Below the pieces are notes generated by a model, which ran no database searches, was not told where the DNA came from, and worked only from the letters and a program-made list of their open reading frames with translations. From Haloarchaeobius iranensis (GTDB taxonomy: Archaea > Halobacteriota > Halobacteria > Halobacteriales > Natrialbaceae): a stretch of 57,614 nucleotides of DNA. This document shows, in pieces, positions 32,571-41,481 of the stretch. The stretch's first letter is position 1; each line of letters opens with the position of its first letter. The position numbers were made by a program, and so were the translations under genes. Location: positions 1 to 57,614 of the forward strand of contig NZ_FNIA01000020.1 in NCBI RefSeq assembly GCF_900103505.1, in the 5' to 3' direction.

Positions 32571-33295
32571 ACGACTACTACTCGCTCGGCCTGACGGACT
32601 CGGACCGCGTCAACCACGCCTTCGGCGGCGGTATCCCCGAAGGCAGCGTCGTCCTCATCGAGGGCGTCGACGGCGCGGGCAAGTCGGTCATGAGCCAGCG
32701 CATGGCCTACGGTATCGCAAGCGAGGACGCCTACGTCTCGTACATCTCGTCCGAGCTGAACGCCGGCGAGTTCATCACGCAGATGCACTCGCTGTCGTAC
32801 GACGTGGTCGAGCACCTGCTCGGCGGCCAGCTTCTGTTCCTCAGCGCGGACGTCGACACCCACCGGAACGGCTCCCAGCGCGAGCTGCTCGCGCGGCTCA
32901 CCGAGCCGAGCCTGCTCTGGCAGGGCGACGTCGTGGTCGTCGACGCGTTCAGCGCGTTCCTCCGGAACGACCCGCGGTACGACGCAATCACCGGCGTCGG
33001 CGACGAGGACCACGCCATGGAGTCCGTGCTGACGTTCTTCGAGAGCATGACCCGCAAGGGGAAGACGGTCATCCTGACCGCGGACCCCGAGGCAGTCACC
33101 GAGCGGGGGCTCATGCCCATCCGGAGCGTCGCGGACGTGTTCCTCCAGATCGAGACGGAGACGGTCGGCCAGGACATCCGACGGACGGCCCGTGTCCGGC
33201 GGTTCACCAACATGAAACAGCCCGTCGACGACGGCATCGGCTTCAACGTCCAGCAGGGGCGTGGCATCACCATCGTGAACCGGACGGTGGCCTGA
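32567..33295 (+). CDS. arlH: Archaellum KaiC-like ATPase ArlH
   Basis: The 242-residue product carries Walker A in IEGVDGAGKSVMSQRMAYG and Walker B in GDVVVVDAFSAFL. ArlH is a RecA/KaiC-fold regulator that binds ArlI and controls assembly of the motor. ATG 32567 overlaps the arlG TGA. Size is standard for the family. Confidence 0.92.
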   Translation: MNDYYSLGLTDSDRVNHAFGGGIPEGSVVLIEGVDGAGKSVMSQRMAYGIASEDAYVSYISSELNAGEFITQMHSLSYDVVEHLLGGQLLFLSADVDTHRNGSQRELLARLTEPSLLWQGDVVVVDAFSAFLRNDPRYDAITGVGDEDHAMESVLTFFESMTRKGKTVILTADPEAVTERGLMPIRSVADVFLQIETETVGQDIRRTARVRRFTNMKQPVDDGIGFNVQQGRGITIVNRTVA

Positions 33296-33296
33296 G

Positions 33297-34961
33297 ATGG
33301 CGGAGTACGGCACCACCCGGATGACGACCGAACTCCGGGAGGCGAGCGAGGAGCACTCGCACCTCGCGGACCACCTCGCGGAGTTCAACGCGGAGTTCGG
33401 CGAGTACCCGTCGCTCGTACCGGACCCGGGCGACTACGAGTCCGACCGGCCGAACGTCTGCTACCAGGTGACCGACGAGGTGTTCGTCCACGTCTTCGGC
33501 GACATGGGCATCGACACGACGTACTACTGCATCGAGCCACAGCTCGACGAGGAGCAGCGCGAGGTGTACGCGCAGGTGCGCCAGCGCATCCTCGACCGCT
33601 CGGTCACGCGGCCCGCCCCCTCGGACGACGACGAGTTCGAGAACCACATCGACACGCTGCTGAGCGAGGTCGTCAGCGTCGGCGGGGCCATCAGCTCCTC
33701 CATCGGCGGCCTGTTCGGCGGCTCCATCACGGTCGACTCGGGCACCTACGAGTCGCTGCGCTACCACCTGCAGCGCGACATCGTCGGCCTCGGCCCGCTC
33801 GACCCGGTGATGCAGGACCCGGAGAACGAGGACATCCACGTCATCGGCCCGCACCAGTGCTACACCGACCACGGCACGTACGGGATGGTGGAGACGAACG
33901 TCGACTTCGGCGGGCTGGAGTCGTTCCAGAACTGGATCCGCAACATGGGCGAGCGGATGGACACGCCCATCAGCGACTCCCACCCCATCATCGACTCGAC
34001 GCTGCCCGACGGCTCGCGTATCAACATCATCTACTCCGACGACGTCTCCGTGCAGGGGCCGTCGCTCACCATCCGCCAGGGCGAGGACATCCCGCTCTCC
34101 ATCTTCCAGATCACGAAGTGGGGGACGCTCTCGCCGGAGCTGGGCGCGTACCTCTGGCTCTGTCTGGAGAACGAGCAGACGGTGTTCGTCGTCGGCGAGA
34201 CGGCGTCGGGGAAGACGACGACGCTCAACGCCTCGCTGTCGTTCATCCCGAACGACTCGAAGATATACACCGCCGAGGACACCGCCGAGGTCAAGCCGCC
34301 ACAGGAGACGTGGCAGCAGCTGCTCACCCGCGAGGGGTCGGGTGACGGCGACTCCGACGTCGACATGTTCGACCTGGTCGCGGCCGCGCTGCGCTCGCGC
34401 CCCGACTACATCATCGTCGGCGAGGTGCGCGGTGCGGAGGGGCAGATGGCGTTCCAGGCCGCCCAGACCGGCCACCCGGTGATGCTCACCTTCCACGCGA
34501 GCGACATCGTCTCGATGATCCAGCGGTTCACCGGCGCACCCATCAACGTCCCCGAGACGTTCATGGACAACTGCGACGTGGCGCTGTTCCAGAACCGCGT
34601 CAAGCAGGGCGACGACGTGCTCCGCCGGGTCACCTCGGTCCAGGAGATCGAGGGCTACTCAGACTACGAGGACGGCGTCATCACGCGGCAGGCGTTCAAC
34701 TGGGACCCCCGCGAGGACGAGGTCGAGTTCACCGGACGGAACAACTCCTACGTCCTCGAGGAGCAGATCGCGACGCTGCTCGGCTACACGGACACCCGGC
34801 TCATCTACGACGAGCTGGACAAGCGCGCCGAGCTCATCCGGCGTGCCATCGACGCCGACATCCTCGGCTACCACGAGGTCAACGACTTCATCGCCGACTA
34901 CCAGCGCGACGGCATGGAGGGGATCTCCATCGACACCGGCGGCCTCGGCCAGACCATCTGA
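33297..34961 (+). CDS. arlI: Archaellum motor ATPase ArlI
   Basis: The 554-residue product is a type II/IV secretion superfamily ATPase. Walker A is GETASGKTTT (~300), Walker B IIVGEVRGAEG (~372), and the His-box is HPVMLTFHAS. ArlI powers both assembly and rotation of the archaellum. The N-terminal ~130 residues carry the haloarchaeal-type acidic extension. It starts one base after the arlH stop. Confidence 0.95.
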   Translation: MAEYGTTRMTTELREASEEHSHLADHLAEFNAEFGEYPSLVPDPGDYESDRPNVCYQVTDEVFVHVFGDMGIDTTYYCIEPQLDEEQREVYAQVRQRILDRSVTRPAPSDDDEFENHIDTLLSEVVSVGGAISSSIGGLFGGSITVDSGTYESLRYHLQRDIVGLGPLDPVMQDPENEDIHVIGPHQCYTDHGTYGMVETNVDFGGLESFQNWIRNMGERMDTPISDSHPIIDSTLPDGSRINIIYSDDVSVQGPSLTIRQGEDIPLSIFQITKWGTLSPELGAYLWLCLENEQTVFVVGETASGKTTTLNASLSFIPNDSKIYTAEDTAEVKPPQETWQQLLTREGSGDGDSDVDMFDLVAAALRSRPDYIIVGEVRGAEGQMAFQAAQTGHPVMLTFHASDIVSMIQRFTGAPINVPETFMDNCDVALFQNRVKQGDDVLRRVTSVQEIEGYSDYEDGVITRQAFNWDPREDEVEFTGRNNSYVLEEQIATLLGYTDTRLIYDELDKRAELIRRAIDADILGYHEVNDFIADYQRDGMEGISIDTGGLGQTI

Positions 34962-34962
34962 G

Positions 34963-36681
34963 ATGTCCACCGCGAACCCCTCGGGCGATATCAACGCCCG
35001 CACGATGCTCTCCTCGGTCCGGGAGGCGTACCGCCGCATGGAGATGTCCGCCCGGCGGTACGTCCTGCTCATCGTGCTCCCGTCGGTGCTGTTCATGGTC
35101 GGTAGCCTCGTCGCCGTCGTCGTGGTCGGCCTCCCGCTGGTCATCGGCGCCCCGATCGTGCTGCTCGGGGTGTTCGCGGTGTTCGCCGCGCTGGTCTACC
35201 CGAAGGCGGTCCAGGACAGACAGCGCAAGCAGATCCGCCAGCGCTTTCACCTCTTCCTGACCCACATCACGGTCCTCTCGATGACGAACATCAACCGCAT
35301 CGAGATCTTCCGCACCCTCGCTGAGGAGGAGGAGTACCAGGCGCTCGCCGAGGAGATGGGCTTCCTGGTCGCGCTCGTGGACACGTGGAACCAGAGCCTC
35401 GACGACGCCGCCCGGATGCGGGCGCGGCAGGTGAACTCGCCGCTCCTGTCGGACTTCCTGGAGCGCCTCGCCTACACCGTCGGTGGCGGCCAGCAGATCA
35501 GCGAGTTCCTCATCGACGAGCAGGACTCCATCATCCAGCAGTACGTCATCCGCTACGAGGCTGACCTGAACAAACTCGACGTGATGAAGGAGCTCTACCT
35601 GTCGATGATGCTCTCGACGGCGTTCGTGCTGGTGTTCGCCATCGTCCTGCCCGTGCTCGTCGGCATCAACCCGACGGTGGCGGTCGGGGGCGTCGTCTTC
35701 ATGTTCGTCGTGGTGCAGGCGGGCTTCGTCTACGCCATCCACGCCGTCTCGCCGTACGACCCGGTCTGGTACATCCAGCAGACCGCGGGCGAGTACCCCC
35801 TCGAGCGCGCCAGGCCCGCACTCGTCGCGGGCGGTGTGCTCTCGCTCGTCGCGTTCGTCATCGTCGGCGGTATCCTGCTCGGCTACCTGCCCGTGAAGAG
35901 CGACGTGCTGCCGCTGCCGGTGATGGCGGCCATCCCGGTGACCCCCCTGCTCATCCCGGGGTGGCTGGTGCGCCACGAGGAGAAGAAGGTGAAGGAGCGC
36001 GACAGCGAGTTCCCGAGCTTCATCCGCGCGCTCGGTGCGGTCGAGTCGGTCAAGCAGACCTCGACGGGCAACGTGCTGGAGTCGCTGCGGCGCAAGGACT
36101 TCGGCGCGCTCACGCACAACATCGACAACCTGTACAAGCGGCTGGCGATGCGGGTCGACTCCTCGCGCTCGTGGTCGCTCTTCGCGGCCGAGGCCGGCTC
36201 CTACCTCATCCAGAAGTTCGGGGACATGTACGTCGAGGGCCGCCGGATGGGTGGCGACCCGAAGATGCTGGGCCAGGTCATCTCGCGCAACCAGAGCGAG
36301 GTCCTCAAGCTGCGCGAGCAGCGCCAGCAGGCCACGACGACGCTCATCGGCGTGCTGTACGGGCTGACCGCCGCGTCGGTGTTCTCCTTCTTCGTCGGGC
36401 TGGAGGTCGTCGAGATGCTGATGACCATCGTCAGCGACATGGACCTGCAGGCGAGCCAGATGAGCTTCCTGCTGTCGACCGAGCAGTACGACGTCCAGAC
36501 CATCGAGTACCTGCTCATCCTCACCATCGTCTTCAACGCGATGCTGTCCTCGATCATGGTCCGGGTGGCCGACCGCGGCCACATCCTCTCGGGCTACGTC
36601 CACTTCGTCGCGCTGACGTGGACGGGCGCGCTGACCGCCGTCATCACGAAGGTCGCCGTCGACGCGCTCATCTCGGTCTGA
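34963..36681 (+). CDS. arlJ: Archaellum membrane platform protein ArlJ
   Basis: From ATG 34963 the product is 572 residues with two GspF/TadC-like halves and about eight to nine hydrophobic segments, for example YVLLIVLPSVLFMVGSLVAV and STAFVLVFAIVLPVLVGI. ArlJ is the membrane base on which ArlI works. It ends the operon. Its last codons (KVAVDALISV) were copied twice downstream as non-coding remnants. Confidence 0.93.
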   Translation: MSTANPSGDINARTMLSSVREAYRRMEMSARRYVLLIVLPSVLFMVGSLVAVVVVGLPLVIGAPIVLLGVFAVFAALVYPKAVQDRQRKQIRQRFHLFLTHITVLSMTNINRIEIFRTLAEEEEYQALAEEMGFLVALVDTWNQSLDDAARMRARQVNSPLLSDFLERLAYTVGGGQQISEFLIDEQDSIIQQYVIRYEADLNKLDVMKELYLSMMLSTAFVLVFAIVLPVLVGINPTVAVGGVVFMFVVVQAGFVYAIHAVSPYDPVWYIQQTAGEYPLERARPALVAGGVLSLVAFVIVGGILLGYLPVKSDVLPLPVMAAIPVTPLLIPGWLVRHEEKKVKERDSEFPSFIRALGAVESVKQTSTGNVLESLRRKDFGALTHNIDNLYKRLAMRVDSSRSWSLFAAEAGSYLIQKFGDMYVEGRRMGGDPKMLGQVISRNQSEVLKLREQRQQATTTLIGVLYGLTAASVFSFFVGLEVVEMLMTIVSDMDLQASQMSFLLSTEQYDVQTIEYLLILTIVFNAMLSSIMVRVADRGHILSGYVHFVALTWTGALTAVITKVAVDALISV

Positions 36682-36712
36682 GACCCGGGGACCGTCCGCA
36701 CCGAGACGAGGC

Positions 36713-36752
36713 ACAGTTTCGGACTCGGAAAATCTCCCTCGTCGTATACGTC
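36713..36752 (+). promoter_or_regulatory. Promoter of tandem paralog 1
   Basis: CAGTTTCGGACTCGGAAAAT precedes TATACG at 36745-36750, exactly 30 bp before ATG 36775. The same upstream box and spacing occur before copies 2 and 3. The distance fits leaderless or near-leaderless transcription. Confidence 0.65.
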
Positions 36753-36774
36753 TGCGCAGGGCCTCGTTCCATCC

Positions 36775-37215
36775 ATGACCGAGACCCTCAACCGCGACCG
36801 GCAGGACGCCTGGACGTACGCCCTCGTCGGCGGCTTCGTCGCCGCAGTGCTCGTCGTCGCCAACAACCTGTATACCGGGCTCGACACCGAGTTCTCGCTG
36901 AACGGCGTCCTGATAGGCGGTTTCGTCACCGGCTTCCTGGTCGCTCGAGCGTCGGCCGGCACCGACGTCGGCCGTGCCGCCATTGGTGCGGGCCTGCTCG
37001 GTGGCTCGCCGGCACTCGCCTGGTTTCTCCCGCCACTCGTCGACTTCGTGTTCTCGGGCGACGGGGCGTGGTCGTACTCCCTCCTCGAGGCCGGCTTCGT
37101 GCTCCTGTTCGTCGGGATACACCTCGTCTTCACAGCCCTCATCGGACTGCTCGGTGGTGTAGTTGGTCGCTGGGTGTTCGAACACCAGTCGGTGCTCGGT
37201 GAAACCCACAGCTGA
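36775..37215 (+). CDS. DUF5518-like membrane protein, tandem copy 1
   Basis: The 146-residue product begins MTETLNRDRQDAWTYALVGG and has four hydrophobic segments. Its closest relatives are the next two genes; all share the RQDAWTYA(I/L)VGG start, the EFSLNGV segment, GAG(L/V)LGG-x-PALAW and a final LLGG-VVG-W. I associate such proteins with DUF5518 from memory. The copy starts 94 bp after arlJ with its own promoter. Confidence 0.7.
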   Translation: MTETLNRDRQDAWTYALVGGFVAAVLVVANNLYTGLDTEFSLNGVLIGGFVTGFLVARASAGTDVGRAAIGAGLLGGSPALAWFLPPLVDFVFSGDGAWSYSLLEAGFVLLFVGIHLVFTALIGLLGGVVGRWVFEHQSVLGETHS

Positions 37216-37252
37216 CCGTCGGTCGACGGACCCACGGGAGAGAACCGGGATC

Positions 37253-37279
37253 GTGGCCGACGCGCTCGTCGCCGTCTGA
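37253..37279 (+). repeat. Remnant of the arlJ 3' end before copy 2
   Basis: These bases would read V-A-D-A-L-V-A-V-stop, close to the arlJ end A-V-D-A-L-I-S-V-stop (36655-36681). GACGCGCTC and GTCTGAGA are identical. It lies the same distance before copy 2 as the arlJ end lies before copy 1, so it was copied along with the gene. Confidence 0.75.
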
Positions 37280-37304
37280 GAGTGGGCGGCGGTGAACGAC
37301 CGGC

Positions 37305-37346
37305 CACGGTTTCCGACCCAGAAACTCTCGTCATCAGTATATGTCT
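37305..37346 (+). promoter_or_regulatory. Promoter of tandem paralog 2
   Basis: CACGGTTTCCGACCCAGAAA precedes TATATG at 37338-37343, 30 bp before ATG 37368. This match to the other two promoters is why I prefer ATG 37368 over the in-frame ATG at 37341, which would lie inside the TATA box. Confidence 0.65.
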
Positions 37347-37367
37347 CCGTGGGCCGACCTCTCGCCC

Positions 37368-37799
37368 ATGAGCAAGTCCCTCCACCGCCGGCAGGACGCC
37401 TGGACGTACGCCATCGTCGGCGGCCTCGTCGCCGCACCGCTCGTCGTCGTGCACAACCTCTACACCGGGCTCGGGAGCGAGTTCTCCCTGAACGGGGTGT
37501 TCGTCGGCGGCCTCGTCGCCGGCTTCCTCGCCACCCGTGGGTCTGGCGATGCGGACCGCGCTGCCGCCGGTGCGGGCGTACTCGGTGGCGTCCCGGCGCT
37601 CGCCTGGATGCTCCCCGACCTGTTCGTGGTCGCCCTCGGTGGCGACGGGTCGTGGTGGTTCACGGTCGCCGAGGCGGCCGTCGCGGTCGTGTTCGTCGGG
37701 TTCGTCCTCATCATCGCCGTGGTCGCCGGCGTGCTCGGCGGCGTGGTCGGCAAGTGGCTCGCCTCGGTCGTCCGTCGGCGGACTGCCACCCACGGCTGA
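37368..37799 (+). CDS. DUF5518-like membrane protein, tandem copy 2
   Basis: From ATG 37368 (MSKSLHRRQDAWTYAIVGGL) the product is 143 residues with four hydrophobic segments. It is the copy most like both others, sharing AIVGGLVAAPLVVVHN with copy 3 and LYTGLGSEFSLNGV with copy 1. This suggests copy 2 arose from one neighbour and gave or received parts from the other. Confidence 0.7.
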   Translation: MSKSLHRRQDAWTYAIVGGLVAAPLVVVHNLYTGLGSEFSLNGVFVGGLVAGFLATRGSGDADRAAAGAGVLGGVPALAWMLPDLFVVALGGDGSWWFTVAEAAVAVVFVGFVLIIAVVAGVLGGVVGKWLASVVRRRTATHG

Positions 37800-37823
37800 C
37801 GGGCGCACCGAGCACCCAGCTCG

Positions 37824-37855
37824 AGAAGACCGCGGTCGACGCGGTCGTATCGGTC
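37824..37855 (+). repeat. Remnant of the arlJ 3' end before copy 3
   Basis: The bases would read E-K-T-A-V-D-A-V-V-S-V, against T-K-V-A-V-D-A-L-I-S-V at the arlJ end. The stop codon is lost (TCCGG replaces TCTGA). The remnant sits at a similar distance before copy 3 as in the other units. Confidence 0.7.
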
Positions 37856-37892
37856 CGGAACGGCACGATGACGGTCTGCTTCCGTGGGAGGG

Positions 37893-37932
37893 CAGTTTCC
37901 GACCTGGAAAGACTCCCCCATCTTATACGTCG
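37893..37932 (+). promoter_or_regulatory. Promoter of tandem paralog 3
   Basis: CAGTTTCCGACCTGGAAAGA precedes TATACG at 37924-37929, 30 bp before GTG 37954. The conserved spacing supports the GTG start. Confidence 0.65.
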
Positions 37933-37953
37933 TCGGGGTTCCTCACCACGTCC

Positions 37954-38394
37954 GTGAGACCGTCCCTCCACCACCGACGGGGCGCCTGGACGTACGCCAT
38001 CGTCGGCGGCCTCGTCGCCGCACCGCTCGTCGTCGTCCACAACCGCACCGCCGGGCTCGGGGGCGAACTCTCGCTGCTTCCCGGTCTCGGAACCGGCCTC
38101 CCGTTGACCGCGGTGTTCGTCGGCGGTCTCGTCGCCGGCGTCCTCGCGGGACGCACGTCAGCCGATGCCGACACTGCCGCGGCCGGAGCCGGCCTGTTCG
38201 GCAGCGTCCCGGCGCTCGGCTGGGCACTCGCCTACCCGGCCGAGCTCGCGCTCGAAACCGGCGGCGCCTGGTGGTTCGACCTCGTCGAGGTCGTCCTGCT
38301 GGTCGTGTTCGCCGGTCTCGTCCTCACCCTCGGGGCCGTCGGGGGGCTGCTCGGTGGGCTCGTCGGCAGGTGGCTCGCCTCGCAGGTCGGCTGA
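37954..38394 (+). CDS. DUF5518-like membrane protein, tandem copy 3
   Basis: GTG 37954 gives 146 residues beginning VRPSLHHRRGAWTYAIVGGL. It has four hydrophobic segments and a small insertion (SLLPGLGTGLPLTAVF) relative to the other copies. The GTG is chosen from alignment with the paralogs and the TATA spacing. Role unknown; position next to arl genes may be accidental. Confidence 0.65.
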   Translation: MRPSLHHRRGAWTYAIVGGLVAAPLVVVHNRTAGLGGELSLLPGLGTGLPLTAVFVGGLVAGVLAGRTSADADTAAAGAGLFGSVPALGWALAYPAELALETGGAWWFDLVEVVLLVVFAGLVLTLGAVGGLLGGLVGRWLASQVG

Positions 38395-38514
38395 GGAGCG
38401 GTCGCTCACGGGGGGTCGTCGGGGGACGAGCGTGACCCGCAGACGGAGCCGACCTCGGGCGTCGACTCACACCTCGAAACGGCGAGCACCTTTATACGGA
38501 TACCGTCCGTCGCT

Positions 38515-38970
38515 ATGGACAAGCGGATGTCATTGCACGCCGAGAAACCGTACCTGCGCTCGCTCTCGCAGGGCACCGAGGGGATGGAGGCCACGATGGA
38601 GTGGGCTCGCTACCTCGGCGAGACGTTCGGCACCAGCGGCGCACTGAACTGTCTCGCCTACTACGAGCGACTCGGCTGGATCTCCGAGGACGTCTGTCGC
38701 TCCATGACGACGTACATCCGGGGGCTCTCCCTGCAGGAGATCCACAACAAGAAGTACGACGAGCCGGCGACGCTCGAGTACCCGCTGGAGACCCTCTCCG
38801 GGACGCCCTTCGGCACCCACGCGCGGTCGCTGAAGTACATCGCGGCCATCGCGGGCGACGACCTCGAGGAGCATCTGATGCTCGCCCGGCTCGCCGAGCG
38901 CCGCGTCGAGAAACAGATCGGCGACCCGTCCGTCCGCGACGAGGTCGTCGAGGCCATCGGCGACGACTGA
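38515..38970 (+). CDS. arlD: Stand-alone ArlD/E-domain protein
   Basis: The 151-residue product begins MDKRMSLHAEKPYLRSLSQG and contains the FlaD/FlaE signature EWARYLGETFGTSGALNCLA then YYERLGWISEDVCRSMTTYI, matching the C-terminal domain of the ArlCE fusion ([14 protein letters not shown]). It lies past the tandem paralogs, under its own promoter: TTTATACGG at ~38491 ends about 16-24 bp before the ATG. It probably completes the switch complex with ArlCE. Symbol is by domain. Confidence 0.8.
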   Translation: MDKRMSLHAEKPYLRSLSQGTEGMEATMEWARYLGETFGTSGALNCLAYYERLGWISEDVCRSMTTYIRGLSLQEIHNKKYDEPATLEYPLETLSGTPFGTHARSLKYIAAIAGDDLEEHLMLARLAERRVEKQIGDPSVRDEVVEAIGDD

Positions 38971-39264
38971 AAGGAGTGAACGTTTTCTGATAAGTGTCGT
39001 CGAGAGCCATCAGTTCGTCGCCCGTTTTCGAATCTGGGATTCCCCGTCTAGAGACACCATTAAAACGCTTTTCGGCCATTTCCCGAACCGTCGAAAACAT
39101 CGCTCCGAGCCGGCCTAATATTTTGTCACAAAACACGGGTTGGCCGATTGACTTATTAGCCATGCTTCCATGGAATTGAACAGTACCCGAACGGACCCGA
39201 CGACCGTTGGTGGCGGTCGGTGTGGGGGCCGAATCGGAGAAAGCCAGAAGGTGACGACTGACCG
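38971..39264. other. Non-coding upstream region of the PadR-type gene
   Basis: About 290 bases with AT-rich patches (CATTAAAACGC near 39058, CCTAATATTTTGTC near 39114, TTGACTTATTAGCC near 39150) likely including the promoter of the regulator. No gene is seen. Confidence 0.5.
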
Positions 39265-39768
39265 ATGCGAAACAACAAGGAACCAAGTTCGGTGTTCAGC
39301 GACCTCACGGCCGCTGCCACCGACGACGATAGTGGCACCGACCAGTACGAGCTGACCATCGGGTCGGCGGAGAAAGTGGCCGACCAGTCCGTCGAGCGCG
39401 AGCTCGACGAGATGCTCGAATCCGTCGAGAACGCGCTCCCGACCGACGAGGCGGAGTTCGACGAGGAGATCATCAAGGAGAACCTGGACGAGGTGCTCCT
39501 CATGCTCATCTCGCTGCGCGGCGAGACCCACGGCAAGGAGCTCATCTCCGACCTCACCCGACTCTTCGACGCACAGCTCAGCCCGGGGACGGTCTACCCC
39601 GGCCTGCACAGTCTCGAGGAGGACGACGTGCTCCACATGCACAAGAAGGTCCGCACGAAGGAGTACTCCATCGAGGACGAACGCGAGGTCCGCATGAGCG
39701 TCGAGCGGACGATGCTCCAGCACCTCGCCTTCGGCTACCTGCTCTACTCCTTCCTCCCTCGACTCTAA
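39265..39768 (+). CDS. PadR-type transcriptional regulator
   Basis: The 167-residue product has an acidic N-terminal half and a winged helix at ~85-145: LDEVLLMLISLRGETHGKEL, LSPGTVYPGLHSLEEDDVLH and KEYSIEDEREVR, the PadR pattern. A purine-rich GAAGGTGA lies upstream of ATG 39265. Its place right after the arl genes suggests control of motility; PadR-like regulators near archaellum clusters are known in haloarchaea, and EarA, a different regulator, in methanogens. It overlaps the converging gene by four bases. Confidence 0.75.
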   Translation: MRNNKEPSSVFSDLTAAATDDDSGTDQYELTIGSAEKVADQSVERELDEMLESVENALPTDEAEFDEEIIKENLDEVLLMLISLRGETHGKELISDLTRLFDAQLSPGTVYPGLHSLEEDDVLHMHKKVRTKEYSIEDEREVRMSVERTMLQHLAFGYLLYSFLPRL

Positions 39769-40199
39769 TCCTCGAGCTCCGAGGCGATAGAGGCGAGACT
39801 CCCGTCGGGTTGCTCCAGTGCGTCGTACACCGCACGGCCTCCCGGGGCCCGCAACCCGTACTGGAACCCGTCTTCGATGACATCGACAAGCACCGACCCA
39901 CCAGCGTCGCGGCCGTTCGCCTCGCACCAGCCCGTGAAGTGGTTCTCGCCCTCGCCGGGGTTCCGCGCCGCCGACGGCGTCTCGAACGCACCCGCGATGA
40001 GGAGCTCGTCGCCAGTCAACGCCGACTCGATCCGCGCGAAGTACTGGTCGCCGTCGAGCACCAGCCGAACGACCTCGTCGACCGGGAACCGGTCGGTCTC
40101 GTCCCCCGGCAGCTCCAGCTTCAGTCGCCCGGTCGCCCCGTGTTTCGCGAGCGTCGCCCGTACCGTCGGCACCGCATCAGAAGAAACCCGATCAGCCAT
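39765..40199 (-). CDS. DUF7112-like haloarchaeal protein
   Basis: The 144-residue product begins MADRVSSDAVPTVRATLAKH. Visible parts are KLELPGDETDRFPVDEVVRL and VLVDVIEDGFQYGLRAPGGR, which I associate with haloarchaeal DUF7112. Its stop overlaps the stop of the converging PadR-type gene by four bases. Likely cytoplasmic, beta-rich; function unknown. Confidence 0.75.
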   Translation of the reverse strand: MADRVSSDAVPTVRATLAKHGATGRLKLELPGDETDRFPVDEVVRLVLDGDQYFARIESALTGDELLIAGAFETPSAARNPGEGENHFTGWCEANGRDAGGSVLVDVIEDGFQYGLRAPGGRAVYDALEQPDGSLASIASELED

Positions 40200-40340
40200 G
40201 GCCGTTACTCGTTCACCACGCCAGATGTACCTGTCGCTCGCGGCGTGATGGGCGCAGGAAGTGTGTCGCTGTCACCGCCGCGCGCCGAGGGTGTGCCCCT
40301 CAGGAAACCTACGACGCGGCCGTGACGGGACCCGTTCGGA

Positions 40341-40757
40341 TTACTCCTCGTCGTCTTCGTCTGCGTCCTCCTCGACCAGGCCGAGGAGGGACTCGACGGA
40401 CTCGTCGCCGCGACCGACGATCTTCGCGTTGATCTGGCTGGTCTCGTCGGAGACCTGGCGACCACGGATGGTCAGCCGCTTGCGCTCGCCCGGCCGTGCC
40501 GGGTTGTAGCCGACGCCCTGCTCGCGCATCAGGACCTCCTCCACGCTCGAGCCCTCGATGTCCTCGCGCATCGGCCGCCCGGCCTCGTCCGAGCCGCCAG
40601 TGAGCAGGAGCGTGTAGCCGTCGAGGCCGACGGCACCGCCGTCGACCTCCTCGCCGAGCTCCTTGCCCATGAATCGGTTCGCGTCCTGTTCTGCTGCCTC
40701 GAGCTGGTACGATGCGCCCGAGTCCGGGTCCGCAACGACGACGTTGAAACTCGCCAT
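40341..40757 (-). CDS. rps6e: 30S ribosomal protein S6e
   Basis: The 138-residue product begins [20 protein letters not shown] and has the S6e core [20 protein letters not shown] and [18 protein letters not shown]. The acidic C-terminal tail is typical of haloarchaea. It is a component of the small subunit. The gene stands alone. Confidence 0.95.
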   Translation of the reverse strand: MASFNVVVADPDSGASYQLEAAEQDANRFMGKELGEEVDGGAVGLDGYTLLLTGGSDEAGRPMREDIEGSSVEEVLMREQGVGYNPARPGERKRLTIRGRQVSDETSQINAKIVGRGDESVESLLGLVEEDADEDDEE

Positions 40758-40833
40758 AGTGGATACGAATCGTCGGTGGGCGTTCAAAACTCCGTCGAAA
40801 CGGGGGCGGACCGTCGGGGGCGGTTCGCCGGCG

Positions 40834-41052
40834 TCAGCCCATCCGGGCGACGTCGACGACGAGGGACTCGTCGACCAGTATCCACTCGGTGGCGGTGGGG
40901 CGGCCGTCGGAGCCGCGTGCCATGAACGTGACCGTCTCGGCGTCGGGGTCGGTCGCGACCCCGATGCGGGAGCCGATGGCTCCGTCGACAGCCTCGCACG
41001 GCTGGCCATCGGTTCGAGCGGTTCGTCGCTCCCGGTCGCTGGTATCAGTCAT
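40834..41052 (-). CDS. Small DUF7511-like haloarchaeal protein
   Basis: The 72-residue product has a charged N-terminus and an ordered C-terminal part: [20 protein letters not shown] then [19 protein letters not shown] associate this with DUF7511 from memory. No TM or signal. It lies 76 bp upstream of S6e on the same strand. Confidence 0.65.
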   Translation of the reverse strand: MTDTSDRERRTARTDGQPCEAVDGAIGSRIGVATDPDAETVTFMARGSDGRPTATEWILVDESLVVDVARMG

Positions 41053-41193
41053 CTACCAGGTGGTAGGGCTCCCAGGTACATAGGGTAGTGACAGCGGTTT
41101 CACGTTTTGAAACCGCCCGAGTCCGACGCACGGCTGACGGACGACAGACCGGCCACCCGAAGACCGAAAGCGCCCGGGTGCGAACGCCCTCGC

Positions 41194-41481
41194 ATGAAGC
41201 CCGGTCGACTGGAGCTCAGGCTCGAACGGGAGTTCGGCGGCGAGGGGCACGTCGTCGTACGGGAGGCGCTCGACCTGCGTGACTCCGGTCGGTACCACGA
41301 CGACACCGACCACGACCTCACGGCCGACGTCATCGTGGACAACCTGCGCGACGCGCCGCGGGGTGACGTGGTCGACCGCTGGAACTGGTGGCTCGGCTCG
41401 CTGGCGCTGGCCTACGGCCCCGAGTACAACCAGTTCACCGTCCGTCGGAGCCCCCGGGACCGGGAGAACGGCACGTTCTGA
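41194..41481 (+). CDS. Haloarchaeal hypothetical protein
   Basis: The 95-residue product begins MKPGRLELRLEREFGGEGHV. It includes LTADVIVDNLRDAPRGDVVD and RWNWWLGSLALAYGPEYNQF, with a Trp-rich centre. No domain recognised; composition and codon use match the chromosome. The next gene follows after 338 bp. Confidence 0.6.
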   Translation: MKPGRLELRLEREFGGEGHVVVREALDLRDSGRYHDDTDHDLTADVIVDNLRDAPRGDVVDRWNWWLGSLALAYGPEYNQFTVRRSPRDRENGTF

